This document shows, one piece after another, positions 27,076-35,834 of a stretch of DNA of 64,000 nucleotides. Both the position numbers and the translations under genes were made by a program. The first letter of the stretch is position 1, and the number at the start of each line of letters is the position of its first letter. Under the pieces are notes generated by a model. That model searched no databases. It saw only the letters and a list, made by a program, of their open reading frames with translations, and had not been told where the DNA came from. Where the stretch lies: positions 82,042-146,041 of the forward strand of contig NZ_FOGD01000008.1 of the NCBI RefSeq assembly GCF_900111115.1, in the 5' to 3' direction. The DNA is from Giesbergeria anulus. Lineage in GTDB: Bacteria; Pseudomonadota; Gammaproteobacteria; Burkholderiales; Burkholderiaceae_C.

Positions 27076-28599
27076 TCAAGCGGCGCGTGGCGTGCTGGCC
27101 TTGGCGCGGGGGGCGCGGGCGGGTTTAGCAGGTTTGGCGGGTGCAGGGGCCGCAGCTTGGGGCGCAGCAGCTTGCAGCAGGTATTGCACCAGCAAGCCCA
27201 CCGGACGGCCCGTAGAGCCTTTGGCGGCACCGCTTTTCCAAGCCGTGCCCGCAATGTCTAGATGCGCCCAAGGGGTGCCATCGACAAACTTTTGCAAAAA
27301 CTTGGCTGCCGTGATGGAGCCAGCGGGACGCCCACCCACATTGGCCATATCGGCAAAGTTGGACTTCAGCCCTTCGGCGTAATCGTCGTCCAGCGGCAAA
27401 CGCCAGCAGGGGTCTTGCGCGGCCTCACCGGCGGTTTGCAAGGCACTGGCCAACGCATCGTCAGTAGCAAACAGGCCGCTGCGCACGCCACCCAAGGCAA
27501 TCACGCAGGCGCCCGTGAGCGTGGCAATGTCGATGATGGCGCTGGGCTTGAAGCGGGCCGCGTAGGTCAGGGCATCGCACAGCACCAAACGGCCTTCGGC
27601 ATCGGTGTTGAGGATTTCAATGGTCTGGCCGCTCATGCTGGTCACTACATCGCCGGGTTTGACGGCACGACCACTGGGCATGTTTTCGCAGGCGGCAATC
27701 AAACCGACCACGTTGATCTCTGGTTGCAGTTCGGCCAGCGCTTGGAACACCCCCAGCACGCTGGCAGCGCCGCACATATCAAACTTCATCTCGTCCATCT
27801 CAGCGCCGGGCTTGAGCGAGATGCCGCCGCTGTCAAAGGTGATGCCCTTGCCCACCAGCACGATGGGCGCTTGGGATTTGGCCGCGCCGTGGTAGCGCAA
27901 CTCAATAAAGCGCAGCTCCTCGTGGGTGCCTTGGGCCACGGCCATAAAAGCGCCCATGCCCAGTTTGCTCACTTCGGCAGGCCCCATTACCTTGCAGTCG
28001 ATGTTGGGCTGCTTAGCCAAGTCTTTGGCGACATGGGCCAACAGCGTGGGCGTGGCATGGTTGCCGGGGCGGTTGCCCCATTCACGCGCCAGCTCGACGC
28101 CGGTGGCAATAGCCACGCTCTGGTGGAAAGCATCGGCCACAGTGGCGGTGTCGGCCACACCCACCAACACTCGTTGCAGGCTGCGGGCTTCGGCCTTGGA
28201 CTTGGTGGCGGTATAAACGTAGCTGGCTTGCGACAGGGCCGCCACGGCTGCGGCCACCGCAGCAGCCTGCACCGGGCCAGCAAAGCAAAGCACGGCACGC
28301 TTGGGCGCTCCAGCGCTTAAGGCACCGGCCAGCGCTTGCACGCCTTGGCGCACGCCCGCTGGCTGGCCGTTGCCCACGCCTGCCAGCACCACGCGGCGGG
28401 CAGCTACGGTGGGCACTTGGTAGCACGGCAGCACCTTGCCCGCCTTGGTTTGCAAATCACCGGCCTTGATGGCTCCAGCTACTAAGGTAGAAAGGGCATC
28501 GCTGCCGGGGGTAAAGCCGTCGGCCACCAGCACGATCAGCAGATCGCATTTTTCGGTGGCGGCTGTAGACAGCGTAAGGGTTTTTAAGTCGAAGTTCAT
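27076..28599 (-). CDS. pepA: PepA, leucyl aminopeptidase
   Basis: A 507-residue M17 metallo-aminopeptidase. The catalytic domain has the signature NTDAEGRLVLCDAL (about residues 331-344) and the metal-binding KGITFDSGGISLKP (about 253-266). It removes N-terminal residues from peptides; in E. coli it also binds DNA in plasmid resolution. It begins at ATG 28599 (MNFDLKTLTL), 20 codons after the first ATG in the frame. The last 35 or so residues form a tail of Ala, Pro and Lys/Arg, which is not typical of the family core. It is divergent from lptF, with 23 bp between their starts, a conserved arrangement. Confidence 0.94.
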   Translation of the reverse strand: MNFDLKTLTLSTAATEKCDLLIVLVADGFTPGSDALSTLVAGAIKAGDLQTKAGKVLPCYQVPTVAARRVVLAGVGNGQPAGVRQGVQALAGALSAGAPKRAVLCFAGPVQAAAVAAAVAALSQASYVYTATKSKAEARSLQRVLVGVADTATVADAFHQSVAIATGVELAREWGNRPGNHATPTLLAHVAKDLAKQPNIDCKVMGPAEVSKLGMGAFMAVAQGTHEELRFIELRYHGAAKSQAPIVLVGKGITFDSGGISLKPGAEMDEMKFDMCGAASVLGVFQALAELQPEINVVGLIAACENMPSGRAVKPGDVVTSMSGQTIEILNTDAEGRLVLCDALTYAARFKPSAIIDIATLTGACVIALGGVRSGLFATDDALASALQTAGEAAQDPCWRLPLDDDYAEGLKSNFADMANVGGRPAGSITAAKFLQKFVDGTPWAHLDIAGTAWKSGAAKGSTGRPVGLLVQYLLQAAAPQAAAPAPAKPAKPARAPRAKASTPRAA

Positions 28600-28622
28600 A
28601 ATGCGCCTTTTGTTTTCAAGCA

Positions 28623-29723
28623 ATGTTATTCGATTCATCCATCCGCAAAGAGCTGGCACGCAGCTTCGGTGCCTCCTTGGTGGTGCTGGTCACGGTGGTG
28701 ATGACCATGATGCTGATTCGCACCTTGGGTCAAGCCGCACGCGGCAATGTCAGTCCTTCGGATGTGATGCTGGTCATGGGCTTTACCGTATTGGGCCAGT
28801 TGCCCACGTTACTGAGTCTGTGCCTGTTTGTGGCCATTGTCAGTACCTTGTCGCGGATGTACCGCGACAGCGAAATGGTCATCTGGTTTGCCAGTGGCCG
28901 GGGCCTGTTTAATTTTTTGGGGCCGCTGCTGCGCTTTGCGTGGCCGGTGCTGCTGGCTATTGCCCTGCTGGCCTTGCTAGTCTGGCCTTGGGCCAATCAG
29001 CAAATTGAGACCCTCAAGCTGCAATACGAGCAACGCAGCGACATCGACCGCATTGCACCGGGTGAGTTTCAAGAGTCGGCCAACGGCAGCCGCGTCTTTT
29101 TTATTGACCGCGACAGCACCGCAGGCGATGTAGCTAGCAATGTGTTTATTGCTGCCACCGACCCCAAAGGCGAAGCCATCACCTCAGCACGTGGTGCCCG
29201 GATAGAAGTGCGCGATGGCGAGCGTTTAGTCATTTTGAGCGATGGCCGCCGCCTAGAAACCGCAACAGCAAACGACAAACCCGGTATCAAAATCAGCCAA
29301 TTTGTCGAATACGGCACGCGCATTGGCACTGCCGCGACCCACAACACCGAAGCGGGGCCAGTCAAAACCATCAGCACGATGCAATTGCTGGCCCAAGGCC
29401 AGCCGGTGGAGCTGGCCGAGGTGGGCTGGCGCGTTGGGCTGGCCTTGGCAGGCTTGAACTTTGTACTGCTGGCACTGGCACTGGCCAGCGTCAACCCACG
29501 TGCCAGCCGCAGCGGCAACCTGCTGCTGGCCCTGTTTACTTTTATTGTCTATTACAACCTACTGAGCTTGGGCCAAAGCTGGGTGGGTGCGGGCCGCATC
29601 ACACTGCTGCCTTTTCTGCTGCTGCTGCATGGCAGCACGCTGGTGCTGGCTGGGGTCTGGCTTACCGCACGCCACTACCATTGGCATCCGCGCTACTGGT
29701 GGCACCGTCGGAGCGCTGCATGA
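28623..29723 (+). CDS. lptF: LptF, lipopolysaccharide export permease
   Basis: A 366-residue YjgP/YjgQ-family permease with three N-terminal transmembrane helices, a periplasmic beta-jellyroll domain (about residues 130-245, with GEFQESANGSRVFFIDRD), and three C-terminal helices. LptF and LptG with the LptB ATPase extract LPS from the inner membrane and pass it to LptC and LptA. The ATG at 28623 is close to pepA but divergent, so both promoters share a very short region. The stop overlaps the lptG start (ATGA). Confidence 0.92.
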   Translation: MLFDSSIRKELARSFGASLVVLVTVVMTMMLIRTLGQAARGNVSPSDVMLVMGFTVLGQLPTLLSLCLFVAIVSTLSRMYRDSEMVIWFASGRGLFNFLGPLLRFAWPVLLAIALLALLVWPWANQQIETLKLQYEQRSDIDRIAPGEFQESANGSRVFFIDRDSTAGDVASNVFIAATDPKGEAITSARGARIEVRDGERLVILSDGRRLETATANDKPGIKISQFVEYGTRIGTAATHNTEAGPVKTISTMQLLAQGQPVELAEVGWRVGLALAGLNFVLLALALASVNPRASRSGNLLLALFTFIVYYNLLSLGQSWVGAGRITLLPFLLLLHGSTLVLAGVWLTARHYHWHPRYWWHRRSAA

Positions 29724-30829
29724 AAACCATCCGTCGTCTCATCCACCGCGAAGTACTGGCGGCGGTGGGCTTTGTCACGCTGGGGTTTCTGGCGTTGTTT
29801 TTCTTTTTTGATCTGGTCGATGAGTTGCGCTGGGTGGGACGCAGCCCTGCTGGTGGCTACCAGTTGCCCCAAGCGCTGCTGTTTGTAACGCTGGCACTGC
29901 CTAACCACCTGTATGAGTTGTTGCCCATCACGGTGCTAATTGGCACCATCTTTGTCATGGCCCGGCTGGCGCAAAGCTCCGAGTTCACCATCATGCGCAC
30001 CAGTGGACTGGGGCCTTGGCGCGCCTTGCGTACCTTGCTCACGCTGGGGGGGCTTTTTGTGCTGCTCACCTTTGCTATCGGTGATTATCTGGCCCCACTG
30101 GCCGACCGGGCCGCACAGTTGGTCAAGGCGCGCTACCAAGGGGTGCTCACCACCGGGGCCACGGGGGCTTGGCTGCGCGAGACCCAGGGCGAGAATTCTT
30201 TTGTGGTTAATGTGCGCGCTATTGGCCCAGACGGGCACATGCAGGGGTTGCGGGTTTTTGGCTTTGATACCCAAGGGCGCATGGTGTCACGCACCGATGC
30301 GGCTGGGGCGCAGTTTGCACCCGAAGGCGGCTGGCTGTTGCAGCAGATTCGCCACACCAGCTACGAACTGGCTCAAGGTGATACACCAGCCCACGTGGGG
30401 GTGCTAGAACTGGCGCAATGGCACTGGCCGACCCAGATCAGCGCCGACATGGTGGCTGCGGCGGTGCTCAAGCCTGACCGCATGGCCACGATTGATCTGT
30501 TCCAGTACATACGCCACCTAGAGGCCAACGGCCAAGCGGCGCAGCGCTACGAGATTGAGTTTTGGCGCAAGGTGTTTTACCCCATCAGTTGCTTGGTGAT
30601 GGTGGTGCTGGCGCTGCCCTTTGCCTATCTGCATTTCCGCTCGGGTGGCATTGCCAGCTATGTTTTTGGCGGCGTGATGGCAGGTATCAGCTTCTTTTTA
30701 CTCAACAACGTGTTTGGCTTTGTGGGCAATTTGCAGCATTGGGCACCTTGGGTAGCGGCGGCAGTGCCGGGGCTGCTGTATTCCTTGTTGTCACTGGCAG
30801 CTTTTGGCTGGTTGGTGCTGCGCCGTTAA
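29720..30829 (+). CDS. lptG: LptG, lipopolysaccharide export permease
   Basis: A 369-residue partner of LptF with the same layout: transmembrane helices at about 14-35, 60-85 and 100-120, a periplasmic domain with TQGENSFVVNVRAI, and three C-terminal helices ending in a Leu-rich segment. The start ATG 29720 overlaps the lptF stop, which fixes it against a longer frame lying within lptF. The product forms the LptB2FG transporter with LptF; lptB is not in the window. Confidence 0.92.
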   Translation: MKTIRRLIHREVLAAVGFVTLGFLALFFFFDLVDELRWVGRSPAGGYQLPQALLFVTLALPNHLYELLPITVLIGTIFVMARLAQSSEFTIMRTSGLGPWRALRTLLTLGGLFVLLTFAIGDYLAPLADRAAQLVKARYQGVLTTGATGAWLRETQGENSFVVNVRAIGPDGHMQGLRVFGFDTQGRMVSRTDAAGAQFAPEGGWLLQQIRHTSYELAQGDTPAHVGVLELAQWHWPTQISADMVAAAVLKPDRMATIDLFQYIRHLEANGQAAQRYEIEFWRKVFYPISCLVMVVLALPFAYLHFRSGGIASYVFGGVMAGISFFLLNNVFGFVGNLQHWAPWVAAAVPGLLYSLLSLAAFGWLVLRR

Positions 30830-30861
30830 GCCGGTGGTTTTTTTATCCTTTGATGTTGCCC

Positions 30862-31254
30862 ATGCCTAACTCTGTTCACGGCGTTATTTTGTTTGCCCAT
30901 GGCTCGCGCGATCCTTTGTGGCGTACGCCAATGGAGGCTGTGCGCGACCGCATTGCCGCTACCCAGCCGCAGGTGCTGGCCTGTTGTGCCTATTTGGAGT
31001 GTTGCCAGCCGGATCTGGCGCAGGCCGTGCAGCAATTGCACGCACAGGGGCTGCGCTCCATCACCGTAGTGCCGATGTTCTTGGGCACCGGCAAACACGC
31101 CCGCGAAGACCTGCCGCAACTGGTAGAGGCCTTGCGCCTTGCCCACCCCGACATCCTGTTGACGGTGCAACCCGCCATTGGCGAAGACCCCCGCATGACG
31201 GCCCTGATGGCCGACATTGCCAGCACGCCACCACCATTGGCAGGCATCTTATAG
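30862..31254 (+). CDS. CbiX/SirB-type short chelatase domain protein
   Basis: A 130-residue protein with a single CbiX domain: VILFAHGSRDPLWRTP at the start, with the metal-site His in FAHGSRD, and VPMFLGTGKHAREDLPQLV with a second conserved His. Short CbiX proteins insert Co2+ or Fe2+ into sirohydrochlorin, the first metal step to cobalamin or siroheme. The next gene is cysB, and siroheme serves sulfite reductase, so a siroheme role in sulfur assimilation is plausible. ATG 30853 is an alternative start adding three residues. Confidence 0.8.
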   Translation: MPNSVHGVILFAHGSRDPLWRTPMEAVRDRIAATQPQVLACCAYLECCQPDLAQAVQQLHAQGLRSITVVPMFLGTGKHAREDLPQLVEALRLAHPDILLTVQPAIGEDPRMTALMADIASTPPPLAGIL

Positions 31255-31296
31255 ATCAATAGTACATAATGATGCAATTCTTTATAAGAACAGAAT

Positions 31297-32238
31297 ATGA
31301 ATCTGCATCAATTTCGCTTTGTACAAGAGGCGGCGCGTCGCAATCTCAACCTGACCGAGGCGGCCAAGGCTCTGCACACCTCGCAGCCGGGGGTATCTAA
31401 GGCCATCATCGAGTTAGAAGATGAATTGGGCGTAGAAATTTTTGCCCGCCACGGCAAGCGGCTCAAACGCATTACCGAGCCGGGCCAGCATGTACTGCGC
31501 AGCATTGAGCTCATCATGGGCGAGGTCAGTAACCTCAAGCGCATTGGCGAGCAGTTCAGCGCCCAAGACAGCGGCACCCTGAGCATTGCCACCACCCACA
31601 CCCAAGCGCGCTATGTGCTGCCGCTGCCAGTGGCGCGCCTGCGCGAGGCCTATCCCAAGGTGAATGTCAGCCTGCACCAAACCACGCCCGACCAAGTGGC
31701 GCGCATGGTGATTGACGAGGTGGCTGAGATTGGCATGGCCACCGAATCGCTGGCCGACTACCCCGAACTGGTCACGCTGCCCTGCTACGAGTGGCAGCAC
31801 GTACTGGTGCTACCCCCCGGCCATCCACTGGCGCAAAAAGAGCGCATTGCTGTAGAAGACATTGCCCACGAGCCGCTGATTACCTACCACCCCTCGTTTA
31901 CCGGGCGCGGTAAGATCGACGCCGCTTTTGCTGCACGCCGCCTGCAACCGCGTGTCGCCCTCGAGGCGATTGATTCGGACGTGATTAAAACCTATGTGCG
32001 CCTAGGCTTGGGCATTGGCATCGTGGCCGAAATGGCCATGCGCGATGACCCGGTGGGTGATCTGGTGGTGCGCCCGGTAGGGCATCTGTTTGGGCAAAGC
32101 GTAGCGCGGGTGGCCTTTAAGCGCGGGGCCTATCTGCGCAACTTTGTCTATAAGTTTGCCGAACTCATCAGCGACCGCCTGACCCGCGACTTGGTAGCCC
32201 GCGCCATGACCGGCCATGTCAACGACTACGAACTTTGA
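31297..32238 (+). CDS. cysB: CysB-type LysR regulator of sulfur assimilation
   Basis: A 313-residue LysR-family protein with the CysB N-terminus MNLHQFRFVQEAARRNLNLTEAA, the helix-turn-helix LHTSQPGVSKAIIELEDELG, and a ligand domain with SIATTHTQARYVLP and the conserved GLGIGIVAEMA near residue 245. CysB activates cysteine and sulfate-uptake genes with N-acetylserine as inducer and O-acetylserine as precursor. The cysE gene that makes O-acetylserine lies far off in this window, at 61186. It follows the CbiX gene by 42 bp. Confidence 0.9.
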   Translation: MNLHQFRFVQEAARRNLNLTEAAKALHTSQPGVSKAIIELEDELGVEIFARHGKRLKRITEPGQHVLRSIELIMGEVSNLKRIGEQFSAQDSGTLSIATTHTQARYVLPLPVARLREAYPKVNVSLHQTTPDQVARMVIDEVAEIGMATESLADYPELVTLPCYEWQHVLVLPPGHPLAQKERIAVEDIAHEPLITYHPSFTGRGKIDAAFAARRLQPRVALEAIDSDVIKTYVRLGLGIGIVAEMAMRDDPVGDLVVRPVGHLFGQSVARVAFKRGAYLRNFVYKFAELISDRLTRDLVARAMTGHVNDYEL

Positions 32239-32249
32239 GCCGTGATAGA

Positions 32250-32281
32250 TGCCCACTCCAGCCCTTAGGCCAAAGTGGGCA
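32250..32281. terminator. Hairpin between cysB and purH (weak terminator)
   Basis: TGCCCACT (32250-32257) pairs perfectly with AGTGGGCA (32274-32281). It sits in the 51-bp gap between convergent cysB and purH. There is no strong T-run, so termination by this stem alone is uncertain, but the placement is that of a shared terminator. Confidence 0.45.
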
Positions 32282-32289
32282 GCGCAGGC

Positions 32290-33879
32290 TTAGTGGCGGA
32301 AGTGGCGCACGCCCGTAAAGACCATTGCCACGCCGTGCTCGTTGGCGGCATCGATCACTTCTTGGTCGCGCATAGAGCCACCGGGCTGGGCGATGCAGGT
32401 GGCACCAGCGTTCACCACCACATCCAGACCATCGCGGAACGGGAAGAACGCATCACTGGCGACTACAGTGCCTTCCAGCGACAAATCAGCCGCTTGGGAT
32501 TTGATGTCGGCAATACGGGCCGAATCAAGGCGGCTCATCTGGCCTGCGCCCACGCCCATCGTCATGCCGTTTTTGCAGAAGACGATGGCGTTGCTCTTAA
32601 CGTACTGGGCCACCTTCCACGCAAACAGCAGGTCTTGCAGTTCACTGGGGGTCGGTTGCTTGACGGTCACCACCTTCAGGTCAGCCAACGTGAGCACATG
32701 GTTGTCTGCCGTTTGCATCAGGATACCGGAGCCAATGCGCTTGGTTTCGAGAGCATTGCGCACGTTGCCGTAGTTATTGGGCAAGGCAATTTGCATCAAG
32801 CGCACATTGACTTTGCCCTTGAACACTTCCAAGGCTTCGTCAGTGAAGTTGGGGGCCATCAGCACTTCAACAAACTGCTTAGATACCGCCTGAGCGGCTG
32901 CGCCATCCACCGGGCGGTTAAAGGCAATGATGCCGCCAAAGGCGCTGGTGGGGTCAGTTTGGAAGGCTTTGGTGTAGCACTCCAATGGGTTTTGGCCCAC
33001 GGCCACACCGCAGGGGTTGGCGTGCTTGACGATCACGCAGGCAGGCTCTTCAAAGCTCTTGACACATTCCCATGCAGCATCGGCGTCGGCAATGTTGTTG
33101 TAGCTCAGTTCTTTGCCCTGCAATTGCACACCAGTAGCCAACGAACCGACCTGCGGCTGCATATCGCGGTACCAAGCGGCTTGCTGGTGGCTGTTCTCAC
33201 CATAGCGCAGGTCTTGCATCTTGGCGGTGTACATATTGGCTTGGCCGGGGAACACGGCCATTTGCGGCACATAGTCTTCGCTGAGTTTGTCTTCTTCAAA
33301 CTGCACGCTCGACAGGTAGTTGCTGATGGCACCGTCATATTGGCTGATGCGGTTAAACGCGGCCACCGACAGGCTAAAGCGCAAGGCGTTGGACAGCTTG
33401 CCCAGCGTTTGCAGTTCGTCGATCACGGCGGGGTATTGGCTGGCGTCGGTGATAACACCCACGTCTTGCCAGTTTTTGGCTGCCGAGCGCACCATGGCGG
33501 GGCCACCGATGTCGATGTTCTCGATGGCGTCGGCCAGCGTGCAGCCCATTTTGGCTACCGTGGCTTCAAACGGGTACAAATTGACCACCAGCAGGTCGAT
33601 GGTGTCAATGCCATGCTCTTGCAACGCGGCCATGTGGGCGGGCAAGTCGCGGCGGGCCAGCAGGCCGCCATGCACCTTGGGGTGCAGGGTTTTGACGCGG
33701 CCATCGAGCATTTCTGGAAACTGGGTCACTTCGGCCACTTCGGTCACGGGCAGGCCCGCATCCGCCAACAGCTTGGCAGTGCCACCAGTGGACAGCAATT
33801 GCACATTCAAGGCGTGCAGCGCTTGGGCAAATTCGACAATGCCAGTTTTGTCGGAGACGGAAAGGAGTGCTCTCATCAT
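32290..33879 (-). CDS. purH: PurH, AICAR transformylase / IMP cyclohydrolase
   Basis: A 529-residue two-domain enzyme for the last two steps of purine synthesis to IMP. The N-terminal MGS-like IMP cyclohydrolase domain (about 1-190) has [13 protein letters not shown] and [18 protein letters not shown]. The C-terminal AICAR transformylase contains [22 protein letters not shown] and [10 protein letters not shown]. The start MMRALLSV follows the family. It comes last in a dusB-fis-purH run on the minus strand, a layout typical of Burkholderiales. The long open frame on the opposite strand is a shadow. Confidence 0.96.
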   Translation of the reverse strand: MMRALLSVSDKTGIVEFAQALHALNVQLLSTGGTAKLLADAGLPVTEVAEVTQFPEMLDGRVKTLHPKVHGGLLARRDLPAHMAALQEHGIDTIDLLVVNLYPFEATVAKMGCTLADAIENIDIGGPAMVRSAAKNWQDVGVITDASQYPAVIDELQTLGKLSNALRFSLSVAAFNRISQYDGAISNYLSSVQFEEDKLSEDYVPQMAVFPGQANMYTAKMQDLRYGENSHQQAAWYRDMQPQVGSLATGVQLQGKELSYNNIADADAAWECVKSFEEPACVIVKHANPCGVAVGQNPLECYTKAFQTDPTSAFGGIIAFNRPVDGAAAQAVSKQFVEVLMAPNFTDEALEVFKGKVNVRLMQIALPNNYGNVRNALETKRIGSGILMQTADNHVLTLADLKVVTVKQPTPSELQDLLFAWKVAQYVKSNAIVFCKNGMTMGVGAGQMSRLDSARIADIKSQAADLSLEGTVVASDAFFPFRDGLDVVVNAGATCIAQPGGSMRDQEVIDAANEHGVAMVFTGVRHFRH

Positions 33880-33931
33880 GTGGGTGTGGGGGGGTTGGTA
33901 AAGGGAAAAAAAGAAAGCGGGGCTGAACTGC

Positions 33932-34165
33932 TCAGAGCATCTGGTGTTCTACCAGCTTTTTGCGCAAGGTGTTACGGTTCAAACCCAACCATTGCGCAGC
34001 CCGCGACTGGTTGTGCTCGGCTTGCGCCATCACCACTTCGAGCATGGGCTTTTCGACCAAGCGCAACACCATGTCGTACACATCGACCGGGGTTTCGCCG
34101 TCCAGATCGCAAAAGTAGTCTTGCAGACTATCGCGCACGGATTCTTCAAGGGTAGGTTTGCTCAT
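33932..34165 (-). CDS. fis: Fis-family DNA-binding protein
   Basis: A 77-residue Fis homologue. The C-terminal helix-turn-helix [21 protein letters not shown] is very close to that of E. coli Fis, and the N-terminal half carries the dimer helices ([12 protein letters not shown]). Fis is a nucleoid protein that bends DNA and tunes rRNA promoters and recombination. Its ATG overlaps the dusB stop by 4 bp, so it is translationally coupled to dusB, as in enteric bacteria. Confidence 0.93.
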   Translation of the reverse strand: MSKPTLEESVRDSLQDYFCDLDGETPVDVYDMVLRLVEKPMLEVVMAQAEHNQSRAAQWLGLNRNTLRKKLVEHQML

Positions 34166-35211
34166 GCAGCCAGTGTTTCGGGTTCGGTCAAGGAGGCACA
34201 GGCCACGGGCAGACGCTCCATCTGTTGGCCTAGGGCGGCAAAATAGTCATCCACAGCCTGCGCTTGCGTGGCGCAGTCGTCCACCGTGTTGATGTGCTGG
34301 CGCAGCGCCTCGCCACCGGGCAAGCCGCACACATACCAAGCGATGTGCTTGCGCGCACTGCGCACACCGGTCAGCTCACCATACAGGTGGTAGTGGTCTT
34401 GCAGGTGCTCTAGCAGCAGGTGGCGCACCTCGGCCACGGTGGGCGGGAGCAAATGCTGGCCGGTAGCTAAAAAGTGGCCGATCTCGCGGAAAATCCAAGG
34501 CCGCCCTTGGGCCGCACGGCCTACCATCAGCGCATCAGCACCGGTGGCGGCCAGTACGGCACGGGCTTTTTCGGGGCTGTCAATATCACCATTGGCTACC
34601 ACGGGCACTTGCACCGCCTGCTTGACGGCGGCGATGGTGTCGTATTCGGCTTGGCCTTTGTAGCCCTGTTCGCGGGTGCGGCCATGCACGGTGAGCATTT
34701 GGATACCCACGGCTTCAAACTGGCGTGCCAGCGCCACCGCATTTTTGTGCTGCTGGCACCAGCCGGTACGCATTTTGAGCGTGACGGGCACGCCATGTGG
34801 CGCACAAGCGGCTACCACAGCGGCAGCAATTTCTACCGCCAAGGCTTCGTTTTGCATCAATGCCGAACCGGCCCATTTGTTGCACACCTTTTTGGCTGGG
34901 CAGCCCATGTTGATGTCGATGATTTGTGCACCCCGGTCGATGTTGTACACGGCGGCTTCGGCCATCATGGCCGCATCGGTGCCCGCAATTTGCACGGCAA
35001 TTGGGCCTGGTTCGCCGTCGTGGTTGGCGCGGCGCGAGGTTTTAAGGCTGTTCCACAGGTCTTTGCGCGAAGTCACCATCTCACTGACCGCATAGCCTGC
35101 ACCCAAGGCGCGGCAAAGCTGGCGGAAGGGCCGGTCGGTCACGCCCGCCATCGGGGCAGCAAACAAACGGTTTTCCAAAGGGATGGGGCCAATGTGCATG
35201 GGGCAAGGCAA
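34162..35211 (-). CDS. dusB: DusB, tRNA dihydrouridine synthase
   Basis: A 349-residue flavin enzyme that reduces uridine to dihydrouridine in the D-loop of tRNA. Visible are LFAAPMAGVTDRPFR, the active-site NMGCPAKKVCNKWAGSAL with catalytic Cys, and later VHGRTREQGYKG, VVANGDI and GADALMVGRAAQGRPWIF of the FMN site. The start is ambiguous between 35211 (MPCPMHIGPI) and 35199 (MHIGPIPL). It is the first gene of dusB-fis-purH, in line with known bacterial operons. Confidence 0.93.
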   Translation of the reverse strand: MPCPMHIGPIPLENRLFAAPMAGVTDRPFRQLCRALGAGYAVSEMVTSRKDLWNSLKTSRRANHDGEPGPIAVQIAGTDAAMMAEAAVYNIDRGAQIIDINMGCPAKKVCNKWAGSALMQNEALAVEIAAAVVAACAPHGVPVTLKMRTGWCQQHKNAVALARQFEAVGIQMLTVHGRTREQGYKGQAEYDTIAAVKQAVQVPVVANGDIDSPEKARAVLAATGADALMVGRAAQGRPWIFREIGHFLATGQHLLPPTVAEVRHLLLEHLQDHYHLYGELTGVRSARKHIAWYVCGLPGGEALRQHINTVDDCATQAQAVDDYFAALGQQMERLPVACASLTEPETLAA

Positions 35212-35307
35212 GAGAAATCGGGCAGCAACTGCTGAAAAAGGAGGCAGGATTGTAGCTGCTTAAATTTTCAGCAAAGCAACGTTGTTGGCCCCACTACACT
35301 GCTGTCC

Positions 35308-35826
35308 ATGATCGAAATTTGGCTGCAACACCTGCTAGAACTGTTGGCGCTGCCGCAGTTGGGCCTGAGCACGGTTTTTGTGGTCTCGTTTATCTCGGCC
35401 ACGCTGCTGCCACTGGGTTCGGAGCCGGTGGTGTTTGGCCTGGTTAAGCTCAACCCAACGCTGTTTTGGCCGACGATTGCCGTAGCCACCGTGGGCAATA
35501 CGCTTGGAGGGGCCGTGAGTTGGTGGATGGGACTGGGTGCGCACCGTGCGTGGCAACTGGCACGCCAGCAAGCCCCCGTGCCAGAAAAACGCCAGCCCCG
35601 CTCGCGCCACGAGCGTATCGCCCGCGTCTGGCTGCGCCGCTTTGGTGCCAAAGCCTGCCTGCTCAGTTGGCTGCCCGGTGTGGGCGACCCACTGTGCGCT
35701 GTGGCAGGCTGGCTGCAATTGCCCTTTTGGCCTTGCGTGGGCTATATGGCGGTGGGCAAGCTGCTGCGCTACATCGTCATGACCAGCAGCTTGCTCTACC
35801 TGTTTCCGACGCTGGGCGCGGGCTAA
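35308..35826 (+). CDS. YqaA/DedA-like inner membrane protein
   Basis: A 172-residue protein with about four hydrophobic segments. Its N-terminal ISATLLPLGSEPVVFG and the C-terminal RFGAKACLLSWLPGVGDPLCAVAGWL give the paired re-entrant pattern of the DedA / SNARE-associated superfamily, closest to YqaA. Some members act as lipid carriers (undecaprenyl phosphate or phosphatidylethanolamine flippases); the role of YqaA is not settled. It is convergent with the kinase gene on its right and divergent from dusB on its left. Confidence 0.8.
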   Translation: MIEIWLQHLLELLALPQLGLSTVFVVSFISATLLPLGSEPVVFGLVKLNPTLFWPTIAVATVGNTLGGAVSWWMGLGAHRAWQLARQQAPVPEKRQPRSRHERIARVWLRRFGAKACLLSWLPGVGDPLCAVAGWLQLPFWPCVGYMAVGKLLRYIVMTSSLLYLFPTLGAG

Positions 35827-35834
35827 AACAGCAC

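Noticed and set aside
27262..28320. 352-codon frame opposite pepA
   Set aside because: Shadow of pepA; composition rich in Gly/His/Gln and no recognisable domain.
32275..34155. 626-codon open frame opposite purH
   Set aside because: Shadow of purH: His/Gln/Val-rich translation without domains, lying wholly over purH and fis.
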